From Streptomyces wedmorensis (lineage in GTDB: Bacteria; Actinomycetota; Actinomycetes; Streptomycetales; Streptomycetaceae): 64,000 bases of DNA. How positions within the stretch are numbered: position 1 is the stretch's first letter; the number at the start of each line of letters is the position of its first letter. The stretch is from contig NZ_JNWK01000015.1 in the NCBI RefSeq assembly GCF_000716445.1, positions 123,853-187,852 on the forward strand. The letters run 5' to 3'. Positions 7,664-19,545 of this stretch are shown here, piece after piece. The notes beneath the pieces were generated by a model. It searched no databases, was not told the origin of the DNA, and saw only the letters and a program-made list of their open reading frames with translations. The position numbers were made by a program, and so were the translations under genes.

Positions 7664-8515
7664 TCAGTCCCTCAGCTTCTTGAGCAGCTCCACGTCCGCG
7701 AGGTGGCCGGCCTTGCCGCCGGGCGTCTCGATGATCAGCGGTACGCCGTCGGTCGCCGGGTGCCGGAGGAGGTTGCGGAAACCGTCCTCGCCGATGTGGC
7801 CGATGCCGATGTTCGCGTGGCGGTCCTTGCGCGCGCCGACGACGTCCTGGGAGTCGTTGGCGTGGATCAGTTTCAGCCGTCCCTCGCCGACCGTCGCGAC
7901 CAGCTGGTCGAGCGTCCGCGTCGCGCCGTGCGGGCCGGTCAGGTCGTGGCCCGCCGCGAAGATGTGGCAGGTGTCGAGGCAGATCCCGAGCTTGGGGTGG
8001 TGGTCGAGGGCCTCGAAGTACGGTCCGAAGTCCTCCGCGCGCGAGCAGAGCGAGAAGCCCTGGCCGGCCGTCGACTCCAGGAGGAGGTACGGATCGTCCT
8101 CGTGCGTCAGCTCGTCGAGGAGCGGCAGCATCCGCTCCCGCACCTGGGCCAGCGCCACCTCGCGCGGACGGCCGCCGGTGGCCGAGCCGGTGTGCACGAC
8201 CACGCCCTTGGCGCCGATCTGCCGGCCCCGCCGCAGCGAGTGCCGCATCGACTCGACCGACTTCTCGACGGTGGCCTCGGTGTGGGAGCCGAAGTTGATC
8301 AGATACGGGGCGTGGACCCAGGCCGAGATCGACTCGGCCTCGCACTCGGCCCGGAAGCGTTCGTCCTGGGCCGGGTTGCCGAGGGGGGTGGCCCAGCCGC
8401 GCGGGTTGGCGACGAAGACCTGGACGGTCTCGGCGCCGAGCTCGCGGGCGTAGCCGAGGCCTGTCGTGGCGAGGCCACCGGCCACGGGGACATGGCCGCC
8501 GACGGGGTTGCGCAT
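7664..8515 (-). CDS. nfo: Endonuclease IV family AP endonuclease
   Basis: A 283-residue TIM-barrel protein of the AP endonuclease 2 (Nfo) family, which incises DNA at abasic sites in base excision repair. Metal-ligand motifs include WVHAPYLINFGS, VVHTGSA, LLLESTAGQG, CLDTCHIFAAGHD, KLIHANDS, RHANIGIGHIG and IIETPGG. Length is typical. The gene begins only 8 bp after the PASTA kinase stop, so the two are probably co-transcribed, with kinase first. Confidence 0.92.
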   Translation of the reverse strand: MRNPVGGHVPVAGGLATTGLGYARELGAETVQVFVANPRGWATPLGNPAQDERFRAECEAESISAWVHAPYLINFGSHTEATVEKSVESMRHSLRRGRQIGAKGVVVHTGSATGGRPREVALAQVRERMLPLLDELTHEDDPYLLLESTAGQGFSLCSRAEDFGPYFEALDHHPKLGICLDTCHIFAAGHDLTGPHGATRTLDQLVATVGEGRLKLIHANDSQDVVGARKDRHANIGIGHIGEDGFRNLLRHPATDGVPLIIETPGGKAGHLADVELLKKLRD

Positions 8516-8523
8516 CAGTGTTC

Positions 8524-10425
8524 CTACAGTCCCTTGATCGTGATCGTGACGGTGGAGCCCTCGGGGGCGGTCGCGCCGCCCCGTACGGACTGGCTCGCCA
8601 CCGTGTCGCCGAGATAGGGGAAGGACTTGTCGACCTTCACCTCGAAGCCCGCGTCCTCCAGGGCCGCGCGCGCCTCGGCGGTCGTCTCGCCCGTGACGTC
8701 CGGGACCTCGACCAGGCGGGGGCCCTTGGAGACGGTGAGGGTGATGGTGTCGCCCTCGGCGGCCCGGCTGCCCTCGGCGAGGGACTGGGCGGCGACGGCG
8801 CCGGCCTCCTCGGGGGAGTTGACCCGCTCGGAGGCGACCTTCACGGTGAGCCCGGCCTCCTCGAGCACGGCCGTGGCGTCGGCGACGGTCTCGCCGGTGA
8901 CGTGGGGCACGTCGATCGGGGAGCCCTTGCTGACCACCAGGGCGACGGCGGAGTCCGGGGCGCGGTCGGTGCCGGGCTCCGGGTCGGATCCGATCACCGC
9001 ACCCTGTGCCACGGCGTCGCTGAACTCGGTGGTGATCACCCCGGGCACCAGGCCCTCCCGCTCGAGCAGGCGCTTGGCCTCCGCGAGCGGCTTGTTCCTG
9101 AGGTTGGGCACCTTCACGACCTCGGGGCCGCGGGAGAGCGTCAGGGTGACGGTGGCGTTGCCCCGCACCCGCTCGCCGGGCGCCGGATCGACGGCCATCA
9201 CCGTGCCGCGCCCGTACACGTCGCTGAAGGCGCGCTTCGTCGAGCCGACGTCGAGGCCGGCGTCCTTGATCCGCTGCGTCGCGACGGCCTCGGTCTGGCC
9301 GAGGACGGCCGGTACGCGGGTGAACTGGCCGGAATTGATGTACCAGACGCCGGCGCCGAGGCCGAGTGCGAGCAGCACGGCGACGACGGCGAGCAGCGGA
9401 CCGCGCGGCGGCCGCCGACGGGCCGCGGGGGGCGCCTCCGGCACCGGCAGGCGGTTGGTGTGGAGCACCTGTCCGGCGTCCGCCTCGGCCGGCACCGGCC
9501 GGGCGATCACGCTGGTCCGGTCGTCGGCGGTGTCACGGGCCTCGGACCGCGCCTGCGGGGGTACGGCGTCGAGCTGGTCGTCGCCGAGCGTCGCGCGGGC
9601 CTCGCGGAGCAGGGCGAGCAGCGCCACGGCGTCGTGCGGACGGACCTCGGGGTTGCGGGCGGTGGCGGCCGCGACCAGCTCGTCCAGCTCCGGGGCGAGT
9701 CCGGGGACGGTGGCCGACGGGGCCGGCACGTCGGTGTTCAGGTGCTGGTAGAGCACCTGGGCGGGGGTGTCGCCGCCGTGCGGCTTCGCGCCCGTCAGCA
9801 TCTCGTAGAGGACGACACCGCAGGCGTACACGTCGGCGCGGGTGTCGGCGGTGCCGTGCTCGATCTGCTCCGGCGCCAGGTACGAGACCGTGCCGAGGAC
9901 CGCGCCGGTCGTCGCCGTGGCCGAGCCCACCGCCCGCACCAGTCCGAAGTCGGCGACCTTGACCCGGCCGTCGTCCCCTATCAGGACGTTCTCCGGCTTC
10001 ATGTCGCGGTGGACGAACCCGGCCCGGTGCGCGGCGCCGAGCGCGGCGAGCACCGGCTCCAGGATGTCGAGCGCCGCCCGGGGTGCCAGCGCGCCGCGCT
10101 CCCGCAGAACGTCGCGGAGCGTGCAGCCGGCGACGTACTCCATCGCCAGGTAGACGTACGCGCCCTCGGCGCCCTGGTCGAAGACGCCGACGACGTTGGG
10201 ATGGGCGAGCCGGGCCACCGACTTCGCCTCGCGGATGAAGCGCTCGACGAAGGCGGCGTCGGTCGCCAGGGCCGGGTGCATCACCTTGAGCGCGAGCACC
10301 CGGTCGAGTCGGGTGTCGACGGCCCGGTAGACCGTGGCCATCCCGCCGACGGCGATGCGCGCGTCGACGCGGTAGCGGCCGTCGAGCAGCCGCCCGACGA
10401 GGGGGTCCTGAAGGGTCGTGTCCAC
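8524..10425 (-). CDS. Ser/Thr protein kinase with four PASTA domains
   Basis: A 633-residue transmembrane kinase. The cytoplasmic kinase domain (about 17-280) has VGGMATVY, the LALKVM lysine, HRDMKPENVL and VADFG. After a linker, one membrane helix (about 345-365) leads to four extracellular PASTA repeats, each with the VP(x)V/L...A...L...G pattern, which bind muropeptides or lipid II. It resembles mycobacterial PknB/PknL. The Rv2175c-like gene at 14175 is the homologue of a PknL substrate. GTG 10425 gives the usual DTTLQDPLVGRLLDGRY start; GTG 10452 is an alternative. Neither has a ribosome binding site, so the message may be leaderless. Confidence 0.92.
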   Translation of the reverse strand: MDTTLQDPLVGRLLDGRYRVDARIAVGGMATVYRAVDTRLDRVLALKVMHPALATDAAFVERFIREAKSVARLAHPNVVGVFDQGAEGAYVYLAMEYVAGCTLRDVLRERGALAPRAALDILEPVLAALGAAHRAGFVHRDMKPENVLIGDDGRVKVADFGLVRAVGSATATTGAVLGTVSYLAPEQIEHGTADTRADVYACGVVLYEMLTGAKPHGGDTPAQVLYQHLNTDVPAPSATVPGLAPELDELVAAATARNPEVRPHDAVALLALLREARATLGDDQLDAVPPQARSEARDTADDRTSVIARPVPAEADAGQVLHTNRLPVPEAPPAARRRPPRGPLLAVVAVLLALGLGAGVWYINSGQFTRVPAVLGQTEAVATQRIKDAGLDVGSTKRAFSDVYGRGTVMAVDPAPGERVRGNATVTLTLSRGPEVVKVPNLRNKPLAEAKRLLEREGLVPGVITTEFSDAVAQGAVIGSDPEPGTDRAPDSAVALVVSKGSPIDVPHVTGETVADATAVLEEAGLTVKVASERVNSPEEAGAVAAQSLAEGSRAAEGDTITLTVSKGPRLVEVPDVTGETTAEARAALEDAGFEVKVDKSFPYLGDTVASQSVRGGATAPEGSTVTITIKGL

Positions 10426-10453
10426 GGCGTCGAGTCTACGAGCCGTGGACACG
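10417..10453. promoter_or_regulatory. 12-bp inverted repeat over the PASTA kinase start
   Basis: CGTGTCCACGGC (10417-10428) and GCCGTGGACACG (10442-10453) are perfect complements separated by 13 bp. The two arms place one GTG start candidate (10425 and 10452) in each. It could be an operator or an mRNA hairpin controlling start choice; no regulator is known to me. Confidence 0.5.
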
Positions 10454-10513
10454 CCCCCCGCCCGGACGGGCCGGGACTGCAGCGCAGCTGTGACGAGCGT
10501 CCCGGCCGGGCGG
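10454..10513 (-). terminator. Probable terminator after thiG
   Basis: CCCGCCCGG and CCGGGCGGG outer arms plus an inner GCCGGGA/TCCCGGC pair form a GC-rich imperfect hairpin immediately downstream of the thiG stop and upstream of the kinase promoter region. Confidence 0.45.
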
Positions 10514-10515
10514 GC

Positions 10516-12724
<2,209 letters not shown>

Positions 12725-12737
12725 GGGCGTCCAGCCC

Positions 12738-12830
12738 CTCCCTTCGCCGGCATGACCCGGATCAGGTTCGTACGGTCGGAGGCCGGTACAGCCTCCCTCT
12801 CAGCCCGGTCGTCCGGGCTCCCGCGAGTGC
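12738..12830 (-). ncRNA. TPP riboswitch (THI element)
   Basis: On the minus strand the conserved parts appear in order: GGGCTGAGAGG, then ACCTGATCCGGGTCATGCCG and GCGAAGGGAGG. The last segment overlaps the thiO ribosome binding site, suggesting that TPP binding represses translation initiation. Confidence 0.95.
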
Positions 12831-12916
12831 TTTACGCCCGCCAGACTAGCTTCCGCCGTGGAGGCGTCACAGACCCCTCCCTTCCTGATGATCCGTCAGA
12901 TACGTAAGGTGGTCGG

Positions 12917-14131
12917 GTGAGCGAGCAGAAGCAGGCCGAGCAGCGCGTCGTCATCGTGGGTGCGGGGATGGCGGGCGTCCAGACCGCCGTCGCCCTGCGG
13001 GAGCAGGGCTTCACCGGCCCCGTGACCCTCATCGGGGCCGAACCCCACCAGCCCTACGACCGGCCCCCGCTCTCCAAGGCGATCCTCCTCGGCAAGGCCG
13101 AGGACTCCGCCTTCGGAGTCGACTTCGAGGACCTCGGGATCGAACTCCGCCTCGGTCTCGACGTCACCGGTCTGCGCGCCGCCGACCACGAGATCGACAC
13201 CGAGGCGGGACCCGTCGGGTACGACACCCTGGTCGTCGCCACCGGAGCCCACCCGATCGCCCTGCCCGGAACCGAGGGCGTCCCCGGCGTCCATCTGCTG
13301 CGGACCCTCGACGACGCCGTCCGCCTCGGCCCCGTCCTCGAACGGCGGCACGCCGTCGTGGTCGTCGGCGCCGGCTGGATCGGCGCCGAGTTCGCCACCG
13401 CCGCGCGCGCGGCCGGCTGCGCCGTCACCGTCGTCGAGGCGGCCGGCCTCCCCCTCACCGGCGCCCTCCCCGACGAGGTCGCCGCCCCCATGGCCGAGTG
13501 GTACGCGGCCGACGGCGCCGAACTCCTCACCCACGCGCGCGTGGAGACCGTCGAACCCGGCCGGGTCGTCCTCGCCGACGGCCGCTCCCTGCCCGCCGAC
13601 GCCGTCGTCGTCGGCATCGGCGCCCGCCCCGCCACCGGCTGGCTCGCCGGCTCCGGCATCGCCCTCGACCCGAGCGGCGCGGTCACCGCCGACGACCGGC
13701 TGCGCACCTCCCTGCCCGACGTGTACGCCGTCGGCGACTGCGCCTCCTTCCCCTCCGCCCGCTACGGCGAGCGGCTCCTCGTCCACCACTGGGACAACGC
13801 GCTCCAGGGCCCCCGCACGGTCGCCGCGACGCTCACCGGAGCCGACTCCGGGCCGTACGACCCCGTGCCCTACTTCTGGTCCGAGCAGTTCGGCCGCTTC
13901 GTCCAGTACGCCGGGCACCACGCGGCCGCCGACGAGCTGCTGTGGCGCGGCGACCCGGCGGACGAGACCTGGTCCGTGCTCTGGCTGCGCGCCGGCGTCC
14001 CGGTGGCCCTCCTCGCCGTCGGCCGCCCCCGCGACCTCGCCCAGGGCCGCAAGCTCATCGAGTCCGCCACCCCGGTCGACCCGGCTCGCGCCGCCGACCC
14101 GTCCGTACCCCTGAAGGCGGCGGTCCGGTAG
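12917..14131 (+). CDS. FAD-dependent ferredoxin reductase-like oxidoreductase
   Basis: A 404-residue pyridine-nucleotide-disulfide-type flavoprotein. The FAD site VVIVGAGMAGVQTA is at the N-terminus and the NAD(P)H site VVVVGAGWIGAEFA near 145-158, with YAVGDCA and a C-terminal reductase domain (PYFWSEQFG). This layout matches reductases that pass electrons from NAD(P)H to ferredoxins or P450 systems. The partner is not evident nearby. It is divergent from thiO; GTG 12917 follows AAGGTGG. Confidence 0.88.
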   Translation: MSEQKQAEQRVVIVGAGMAGVQTAVALREQGFTGPVTLIGAEPHQPYDRPPLSKAILLGKAEDSAFGVDFEDLGIELRLGLDVTGLRAADHEIDTEAGPVGYDTLVVATGAHPIALPGTEGVPGVHLLRTLDDAVRLGPVLERRHAVVVVGAGWIGAEFATAARAAGCAVTVVEAAGLPLTGALPDEVAAPMAEWYAADGAELLTHARVETVEPGRVVLADGRSLPADAVVVGIGARPATGWLAGSGIALDPSGAVTADDRLRTSLPDVYAVGDCASFPSARYGERLLVHHWDNALQGPRTVAATLTGADSGPYDPVPYFWSEQFGRFVQYAGHHAAADELLWRGDPADETWSVLWLRAGVPVALLAVGRPRDLAQGRKLIESATPVDPARAADPSVPLKAAVR

Positions 14132-14174
14132 GGCCCGACTACCGGCTGTCAGTCCGGGATGGCAGGCTTGTCCT

Positions 14175-14540
14175 GTGACCGAGATTGACGTAAAGATCGA
14201 TGCGCTCATCCCCGCCTGGCTGCACGTGCCCGACATCGCGGAGATGCTCGATGTCGACGTGCTGCGCGTGCGGCAGCTGATCAAGGAAGGCCAGCTCATC
14301 GCCGTGCGACGCGGCGAGAACAGGGCCCTGCAGATCCCCGCCGCCTTCATCCAGGGCGACAAGATCGTCAAGGGTCTCGTCGGACTCCTGACCGTGCTGC
14401 GGGACGACGGCTTCACCGACGAGGAGATGCTGGAGTGGCTGTTCACTCCGGACGAGAGCCTGCCGGGCACGCCCGCCCAGGCGCTCAACGAGAACCGCGG
14501 CACGGAGGTGAAGCGCCGCGCCCAGGCGCTCGCCCTCTGA
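14175..14540 (+). CDS. Rv2175c-like winged-helix DNA-binding protein
   Basis: A 121-residue protein matching the mycobacterial Rv2175c family. The N-terminal half contains a helix-turn-helix (LHVPDIAEMLDVDVLRVRQLIKEGQLIAVRR), and the C-terminal half is the family-specific domain (GLVGLLTVLRDDGFTDEEMLEWLF). In M. tuberculosis this protein binds DNA and is phosphorylated by PknL. Here a PASTA kinase lies 3.7 kb away, so a similar kinase-regulator pair is likely. Targets are unknown. Confidence 0.85.
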   Translation: MTEIDVKIDALIPAWLHVPDIAEMLDVDVLRVRQLIKEGQLIAVRRGENRALQIPAAFIQGDKIVKGLVGLLTVLRDDGFTDEEMLEWLFTPDESLPGTPAQALNENRGTEVKRRAQALAL

Positions 14541-14705
14541 CGCTCGCGCGCCGATGGGCGCACGCCGCCGCGTCTCCACGAGCGGACACGTACGCCGACG
14601 CGCGCACGTGAGCACCGAAGAACACCACCAGCGGGTGTCGCGGCGGGTGGCCCTCCCGGGCTGCCCGCCGCGGCGCCGGCGACATCCGACGGGGGGAACC
14701 CACCC

Positions 14706-15359
14706 ATGCCCACGCCTCGTGAGCGGCTCGCCGACGCCCGCCTCTACCTGTGCACCGATGCCCGGAAGCGCCAGGGCGACCTGCCGGCCTTCCTCGACGC
14801 CGTGCTCTCCTCCGGCGTGGACATCGTGCAGCTCCGTGACAAGGGCATGGAGGCCGGCGAGGAGCTGGAGCACCTCGCCGTCTTCGCCGAGGCCGCCCGC
14901 CGGCACGGCAAGCTGCTCGCCGTGAACGACCGGGCCGACGTCGCCCACGCCATCGCCTCCGACGTGCTCCACCTCGGCCAGGGCGACCTGCCGGTGCCCG
15001 CCGCCCGCGCGATCCTCGGCGACCAGGTCCTGATCGGCCGCTCCTGCCACGCCGAGGGCGAGGCCGCCGCGGCCGCCGCCGAACCGGGCGTGGACTACTT
15101 CTGCACCGGCCCCTGCTGGCCCACCCCCACCAAGCCCGGCCGGTACGCGCCGGGGCTCGACCTCGTGCGGTACGCGGCCGGCCTCGCCCAGGACCGGCCC
15201 TGGTTCGCCATCGGCGGCATCGACGAGACCAACCTCGACGAGGTCCTGGACGCGGGCGCCCGCCGCATCGTCGTCGTCCGGGCGATCACCGAGGCCGACG
15301 ACCCGGCCGCCGCGACCGCCGCCCTCGCCAAGCGCGTCCGCGAGCGCACCGGGACCTGA
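14706..15359 (+). CDS. thiE: Thiamine phosphate synthase
   Basis: A 217-residue TIM-barrel enzyme that joins the pyrimidine (HMP-PP) and thiazole phosphate halves into thiamine monophosphate. Seen are [59 protein letters not shown] and [20 protein letters not shown] lies just before the ATG. Unlike thiOSG, no TPP riboswitch precedes it. Confidence 0.95.
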   Translation: MPTPRERLADARLYLCTDARKRQGDLPAFLDAVLSSGVDIVQLRDKGMEAGEELEHLAVFAEAARRHGKLLAVNDRADVAHAIASDVLHLGQGDLPVPAARAILGDQVLIGRSCHAEGEAAAAAAEPGVDYFCTGPCWPTPTKPGRYAPGLDLVRYAAGLAQDRPWFAIGGIDETNLDEVLDAGARRIVVVRAITEADDPAAATAALAKRVRERTGT

Positions 15360-15492
15360 GGCCGCCCGGGGTCCGGGACACGCCCGGGGTCCGGGACCGC
15401 CCGGAGCCCGGGACCGCGCCGGGCGGGGGCCTTGCGGAGGCCTGACGGGCGCCCGGCGGCCGTCCAAAATCATGTCCATCACTCGGACACGG

Positions 15493-15521
15493 TTGTCACG
15501 CTTCCCTGGACCCCGTCTAAC
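15493..15521 (+). promoter_or_regulatory. Candidate metF promoter
   Basis: TTGTCA (15493-15498) and TCTAAC (15516-15521) are separated by 17 bp and lie just upstream of the metF ATG at 15530. This resembles a principal sigma factor promoter and would leave a very short leader. Confidence 0.5.
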
Positions 15522-15529
15522 CTGCCGGT

Positions 15530-16447
15530 ATGGCCCTAGGTACTGCTTCCGTCCGATCGGACCGCGCGCGCACCGTGCGCGAGATCCTCGCCTCCGGCGG
15601 CACGTCGTACTCCTTCGAGTTCTTCGCGCCCCGGACCGAGAAGGGTGAGCAGACCCTCTGGAACACCATGCGCCGGGTCGAGGCGGTAGGCCCCAGCTTC
15701 GTCTCCGTGACCTACGGCGCCGGCGGCTCCACCCGCGGCGGCACCGTCAAGGCCACCCAGAAGATCGCCTCGGACAGCACGCTCACCCCGGTCGCGCACC
15801 TCACGGCCGTCGACCACTCCGTCGCCGAGCTGCGCAACATCCTCGGCCAGTACGCCGACGCCGGCATCCGCAACATGCTCGCGGTCCGCGGCGACCCGCC
15901 GGGCGACCCGCTGGGGGAGTGGGTCGAGCACCCCGAGGGCGTCCGCTACGCCGCCGACCTCGTCCGGCTGATCAAGGAGTCGGGCGACTTCTGCGTCGGC
16001 GTCGCGGCCTTCCCCGAGATGCACCCCCGCTCCACCGACTGGGACACGGACATCCGGCACTTCGTGGACAAGTGCCGCGCCGGCGCCGACTACGCCATCA
16101 CCCAGATGTTCTTCGACCCGGAGAACTACCTGCGGCTCCGCGACAGCGTCGTGAAGGCGGGCTGCGAGACCCCGATCATCCCCGAGGTCATGCCCGTCGT
16201 GAACGTCAGGACGCTCGACCGGCTGCCCCAGCTGAGCAACGCCGCCTTCCCCGCGGATGTGAAAGACCGCATCCTCGCCGTCAAGGACGATCCCGCCGCT
16301 GTACGCTCCATCGGTATCGAGTTCGCGACGGAGTTCTGCGCGCGGCTGCTCTCCGAGGGTGTCCCCGGACTGCACTTCATCACGCTGAACAACTCCACCG
16401 CGACGCTCGAGATCTACGAGAATCTCGGACTGCACCAGCAGTCGTGA
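15530..16447 (+). CDS. metF: 5,10-methylenetetrahydrofolate reductase
   Basis: A 305-residue FAD-dependent TIM-barrel enzyme that supplies methyl-THF for methionine synthesis. Motifs are [62 protein letters not shown] and PEVMPV. Length is typical of bacterial MetF. It lies downstream of thiE and the Rv2175c-like gene, but a 170-bp gap with its own promoter suggests independent expression. Confidence 0.95.
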   Translation: MALGTASVRSDRARTVREILASGGTSYSFEFFAPRTEKGEQTLWNTMRRVEAVGPSFVSVTYGAGGSTRGGTVKATQKIASDSTLTPVAHLTAVDHSVAELRNILGQYADAGIRNMLAVRGDPPGDPLGEWVEHPEGVRYAADLVRLIKESGDFCVGVAAFPEMHPRSTDWDTDIRHFVDKCRAGADYAITQMFFDPENYLRLRDSVVKAGCETPIIPEVMPVVNVRTLDRLPQLSNAAFPADVKDRILAVKDDPAAVRSIGIEFATEFCARLLSEGVPGLHFITLNNSTATLEIYENLGLHQQS

Positions 16448-16501
16448 CCGGTCGTACCCGCCCCGACCCGCGGCGGTGACCGTGGAGAGGGGCGGCGGGG
16501 C

Positions 16502-17350
16502 ATGGGGTGGACGGTCCTCTACATCGCGTTCGGCGTGGTCGCATTGTGGCTGCTGGGGGAGGTGCTCCTCCAGTACAAGGCGCGGCTGCGCTGGCGTGTC
16601 CTCGCCTTCTGCGGCTTCCTCGGCGTGGTCCTGGGCGTGCTGCTGCCCTCGGTCGCCGTCATCATCGCCGGGGCCGTCGCCTTCGCCGTCGGCCAGACCT
16701 ATGTGACGCTCTCGTTCCGCCGCGGCTTCTCCACGGGCTGGGCGATCGGCGGGAACCCGGGGGCGAGCCGCCGGCGCAGGTCCGGGGCGCCCGCCCAGGC
16801 CGGCCCCACCCTCGAGGTCACCGAACTCTCCTACGGCGGGGAGGACACCGCGTACGGCACGGCCGAGCAGGCCGACGACACCGCCCACCGTCCGGCCGAC
16901 GCCGAGACCACCGCGGTCTACGAGCCCCAGCCGATGCCCGAAGACACCGGCCAGTACGGCGTCTACGACGGCGGCCACAACGCCGGCGACAACTACGGGA
17001 CCGGGTACGACCCCTACGCGCCCGGGTACGAGCAGCCCGCGCACGGCCAGTCCGCGTACGAGCAGCCCTCCTACGAGCAGCAGCCGGCCTACGACTACGG
17101 CGCAGCCGCCGGGCAGCAGCAGTACGCCACCTACTCCGACCCGTACATCGGCCCCGGCACGGACGGCCAGCAGTACGCCCCGTACTACGCCGACCCCTAC
17201 GCCCCCTCGTACACCTACGACACCCCGCCCGGCGGGGTGTGGGTCCCGCAGCAGCGCGACACCGAGCCGGACCCCCACCAGCAGCCGCCGGCCCAGGGCC
17301 CCTACGGCTACGAGCCGCACCCGGACGACCGGCAGCAGTACCGGTACTGA
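16502..17350 (+). CDS. Membrane protein with Tyr/Gln/Pro-rich tail
   Basis: A 282-residue protein of unknown function. Residues 1-70 contain two to three hydrophobic segments (VLYIAFGVVALWLL, FCGFLGVVLGVLLPSVAVIIAGAVAFAV). The remaining ~200 residues are low complexity, with many YEQP, YGxY and QQY motifs and acidic stretches, and no known domain. Orthologues occur next to metF in other streptomycetes, as I recall. The tail composition suggests a disordered cytoplasmic scaffold, which is inference. Confidence 0.7.
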   Translation: MGWTVLYIAFGVVALWLLGEVLLQYKARLRWRVLAFCGFLGVVLGVLLPSVAVIIAGAVAFAVGQTYVTLSFRRGFSTGWAIGGNPGASRRRRSGAPAQAGPTLEVTELSYGGEDTAYGTAEQADDTAHRPADAETTAVYEPQPMPEDTGQYGVYDGGHNAGDNYGTGYDPYAPGYEQPAHGQSAYEQPSYEQQPAYDYGAAAGQQQYATYSDPYIGPGTDGQQYAPYYADPYAPSYTYDTPPGGVWVPQQRDTEPDPHQQPPAQGPYGYEPHPDDRQQYRY

Positions 17351-17365
17351 GGTCCCCGCGGCTCC

Positions 17366-18799
17366 CTACTGGGAGCCGCGGAAGCCGTCGCCCTCCACGA
17401 TGAGGCCCGCCACCAGCGCGCCGGACATGCCCGCGTGGGCGAGCCCGCCGCCCGGGTGGGACCAGCCGCCGGCGAACCAGAGCCCCGGCAGCGGCGAGCG
17501 GTTGGCGGCCGGCAGCAGCAGCCCGCGGGCCCCGGCGAGCGCCGGGCCCGGCACCTCGGCGGACCCGGTGTCCCGGCGTACGTCCTCCGGCGTGCGCACG
17601 TGCCGCCACAGCAGCCGCTCCCGCAGCCCCGGCACCGCCTGCCCGGCGGCCGCCACCATCCGGTCGGCGAAGGACTCCCCGTCCCCCCCGGCGGACGTGG
17701 CGACGGTCGCCGTCACCGTCACCGACTCGTGGTCCGCGTCCGGCCGCACCGCCGGGTCGTCCGGCCGGAGGACCGTCACGGTCGGCCGCTCGCCGGCCGC
17801 GTGCACGACCGTGCGGTGGACCGCCGTCGCCTCCCGGGGGCCGCGCAGGGCCAGACACACCGTCACCCGGCTCGTCCCGATCTCCTGGTGGCGGGGCCAG
17901 TCGTCCTGCCGCTCCCAGCCGATGACCTGGTCGCTGTAGAGCACCGGGACCGGCGCGCCGGAGACCACGTGGTCGGCCTCGACCGTCTCGCCTCCGGCGA
18001 GCCCGACGCCGGCCGCCCGACCGTCCTTCTCCAGGACCTCCTCCACGGGCGCCTCGAAGACGAACTCCACCCGCCGCTTGCGGCAGCGCTCGTACACCGC
18101 GTCGGCGAGCGCCCGCAGTCCGCCGGCCACGTACCAGCTGCCGAAGGTCTGCTCCATGTACGGCAGGACGGCGGCCGAGGCCGGCGCGGTCGCCGGGTCG
18201 AAGCCGTACGACCACGCGTACGCGTCGAGGAGGGCGGCGAGCCGGGGCTCGCGCAGCTCCCGCGCGCCGATCTGCGCGAGCGTCGTCGTCGGACGGCGCA
18301 GCAGGCCGGCCTTGAGCGCCGGGTACGGCTCGCGGGCCAGCGGCGCCGGATCGGCCGGCTGCGGCTCCTCCAGGAGCGGGCGGCGGGTCCGGTCCCAGGC
18401 CTCGCGGGCCCGCACCAGGAAGTCGCCCCACCGCTCGCCCGCGCCCGCGCCGAGCGCCGCGTCCAGGGCGGCGACGGTGCCGGCCCGGGAGGCGTTCGGC
18501 AGGTCGACGCGGGTGCCGTCGGCGAAGACGTGACGGCTCGCCGGATCGACCTGCGTCAGGGTGACGCACTCCTCCAGGGACTCCTTGCCGGTCTTCACGA
18601 ACAGGTCCCGGTAGACGGCGGGCAGGTGCAGCAGCCCCGGGCCCGTGTCGAAGGCGAACCCGTCGCGCTCGAAGCGGCCGACCGCGCCGCCGTACGTCGC
18701 GCCCCGCTCGTACACCGTCACCCGGTGGCCCGCCACGGCCAGTCGGGCCGCCGCCGCCATGGCGCCGAGTCCCGCGCCGATCACCACAATCCGTGCCAT
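17366..18799 (-). CDS. Phytoene-desaturase-like FAD oxidoreductase
   Basis: A 477-residue flavoprotein of the CrtI/NAD(P)-binding amine-oxidase-like family. It has the N-terminal IVVIGAGLGAMAAAARL Rossmann motif, GGAVGRFERDGFAFDTGPGLLHLP and a C-terminal GLWFAGGWSHPGGGLAHAGMSGAL FAD motif typical of CrtI relatives. No other carotenoid genes are nearby, so its substrate is unknown. ATG 18799 (MARIVV) is preferred over an upstream start because the Rossmann strand begins immediately. It converges with the preceding membrane-protein gene. Confidence 0.83.
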   Translation of the reverse strand: MARIVVIGAGLGAMAAAARLAVAGHRVTVYERGATYGGAVGRFERDGFAFDTGPGLLHLPAVYRDLFVKTGKESLEECVTLTQVDPASRHVFADGTRVDLPNASRAGTVAALDAALGAGAGERWGDFLVRAREAWDRTRRPLLEEPQPADPAPLAREPYPALKAGLLRRPTTTLAQIGARELREPRLAALLDAYAWSYGFDPATAPASAAVLPYMEQTFGSWYVAGGLRALADAVYERCRKRRVEFVFEAPVEEVLEKDGRAAGVGLAGGETVEADHVVSGAPVPVLYSDQVIGWERQDDWPRHQEIGTSRVTVCLALRGPREATAVHRTVVHAAGERPTVTVLRPDDPAVRPDADHESVTVTATVATSAGGDGESFADRMVAAAGQAVPGLRERLLWRHVRTPEDVRRDTGSAEVPGPALAGARGLLLPAANRSPLPGLWFAGGWSHPGGGLAHAGMSGALVAGLIVEGDGFRGSQ

Positions 18800-18865
18800 G
18801 TCGGCGAGCCTATCCGGCCGCTCTGACACCGGCGGAGGCCCGGTCGGCGCGGGGGCCGGGCGGGG

Positions 18866-19516
18866 TCAGAAGTGGGCCGACCCGTCGTCGTCGGGCGGCG
18901 GCCAGGCCGGTGGGCGGGCCCCCAGGACGGCGAGCTTCTTCTCCTCGCGGCGCTGGGACCTGCGGCGCAGGAAGCGCCGGATCCGCTGGGCCAGGAAGAC
19001 CAGTATCGCCAGGCCGAGCACGAGCAGGACGGCCGCGATGCTCGCCGCCGCCACCGGGTGGAAGACCGCGAAGGTGACGATCGCCGCCACCCCGAGGTCC
19101 TCGGCCAGGCTCAGGGCGACGTTGGAGAACGGCTCGGGGGAGGTGTTGACCGCCATCCTCGTCCCCGCCTTGACGAAGTGGCTCAGCAGCGCCGTCGAGC
19201 CGCCGACCGCGCCTGCCGCCAGCTCCGGCAGCGAACCGTTCTGCCCGGCGAGCAGGGCACCGACGACGGCCCCCGCGACCGGCCGGATCACGGTGTGGAC
19301 GGAGTCCCATATCGAGTCGACGTACGGGATCTTGTCCGCCACCGCCTCGCAGAGGAACAGCACGCCGGCGACGACGAGGACATCGGTGCGCTGGAGGGAC
19401 TCGGGCACCTCGTCGGTCAGCCCGGTCGCGCCGAAGACGCCGAACAGCAGGACCACCGCGTACGCGTTGATCCCGCTCGCCCAGCCGCTGGTGAACACCA
19501 GGGGGAGTACGGACAC
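18866..19516 (-). CDS. DUF4126 membrane protein
   Basis: A 216-residue protein with about five hydrophobic segments and the DUF4126 features VFTSGWASGINAYAVVLLFG, DKIPYVDSIWDSVHTVIRP and GAVGGSTAL. The C-terminus is a basic stretch followed by a Pro-rich tail. Function is unknown. GTG 19516 was chosen because it is the first start before the conserved block; its ribosome binding site is weak. Confidence 0.78.
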   Translation of the reverse strand: MSVLPLVFTSGWASGINAYAVVLLFGVFGATGLTDEVPESLQRTDVLVVAGVLFLCEAVADKIPYVDSIWDSVHTVIRPVAGAVVGALLAGQNGSLPELAAGAVGGSTALLSHFVKAGTRMAVNTSPEPFSNVALSLAEDLGVAAIVTFAVFHPVAAASIAAVLLVLGLAILVFLAQRIRRFLRRRSQRREEKKLAVLGARPPAWPPPDDDGSAHF

Positions 19517-19545
19517 GCCCGCGATCGTAACCAGGACTGAGTATC

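Noticed and set aside
14541..14705. TPP riboswitch before thiE
   Set aside because: The THI consensus segments seen before thiO are absent here.
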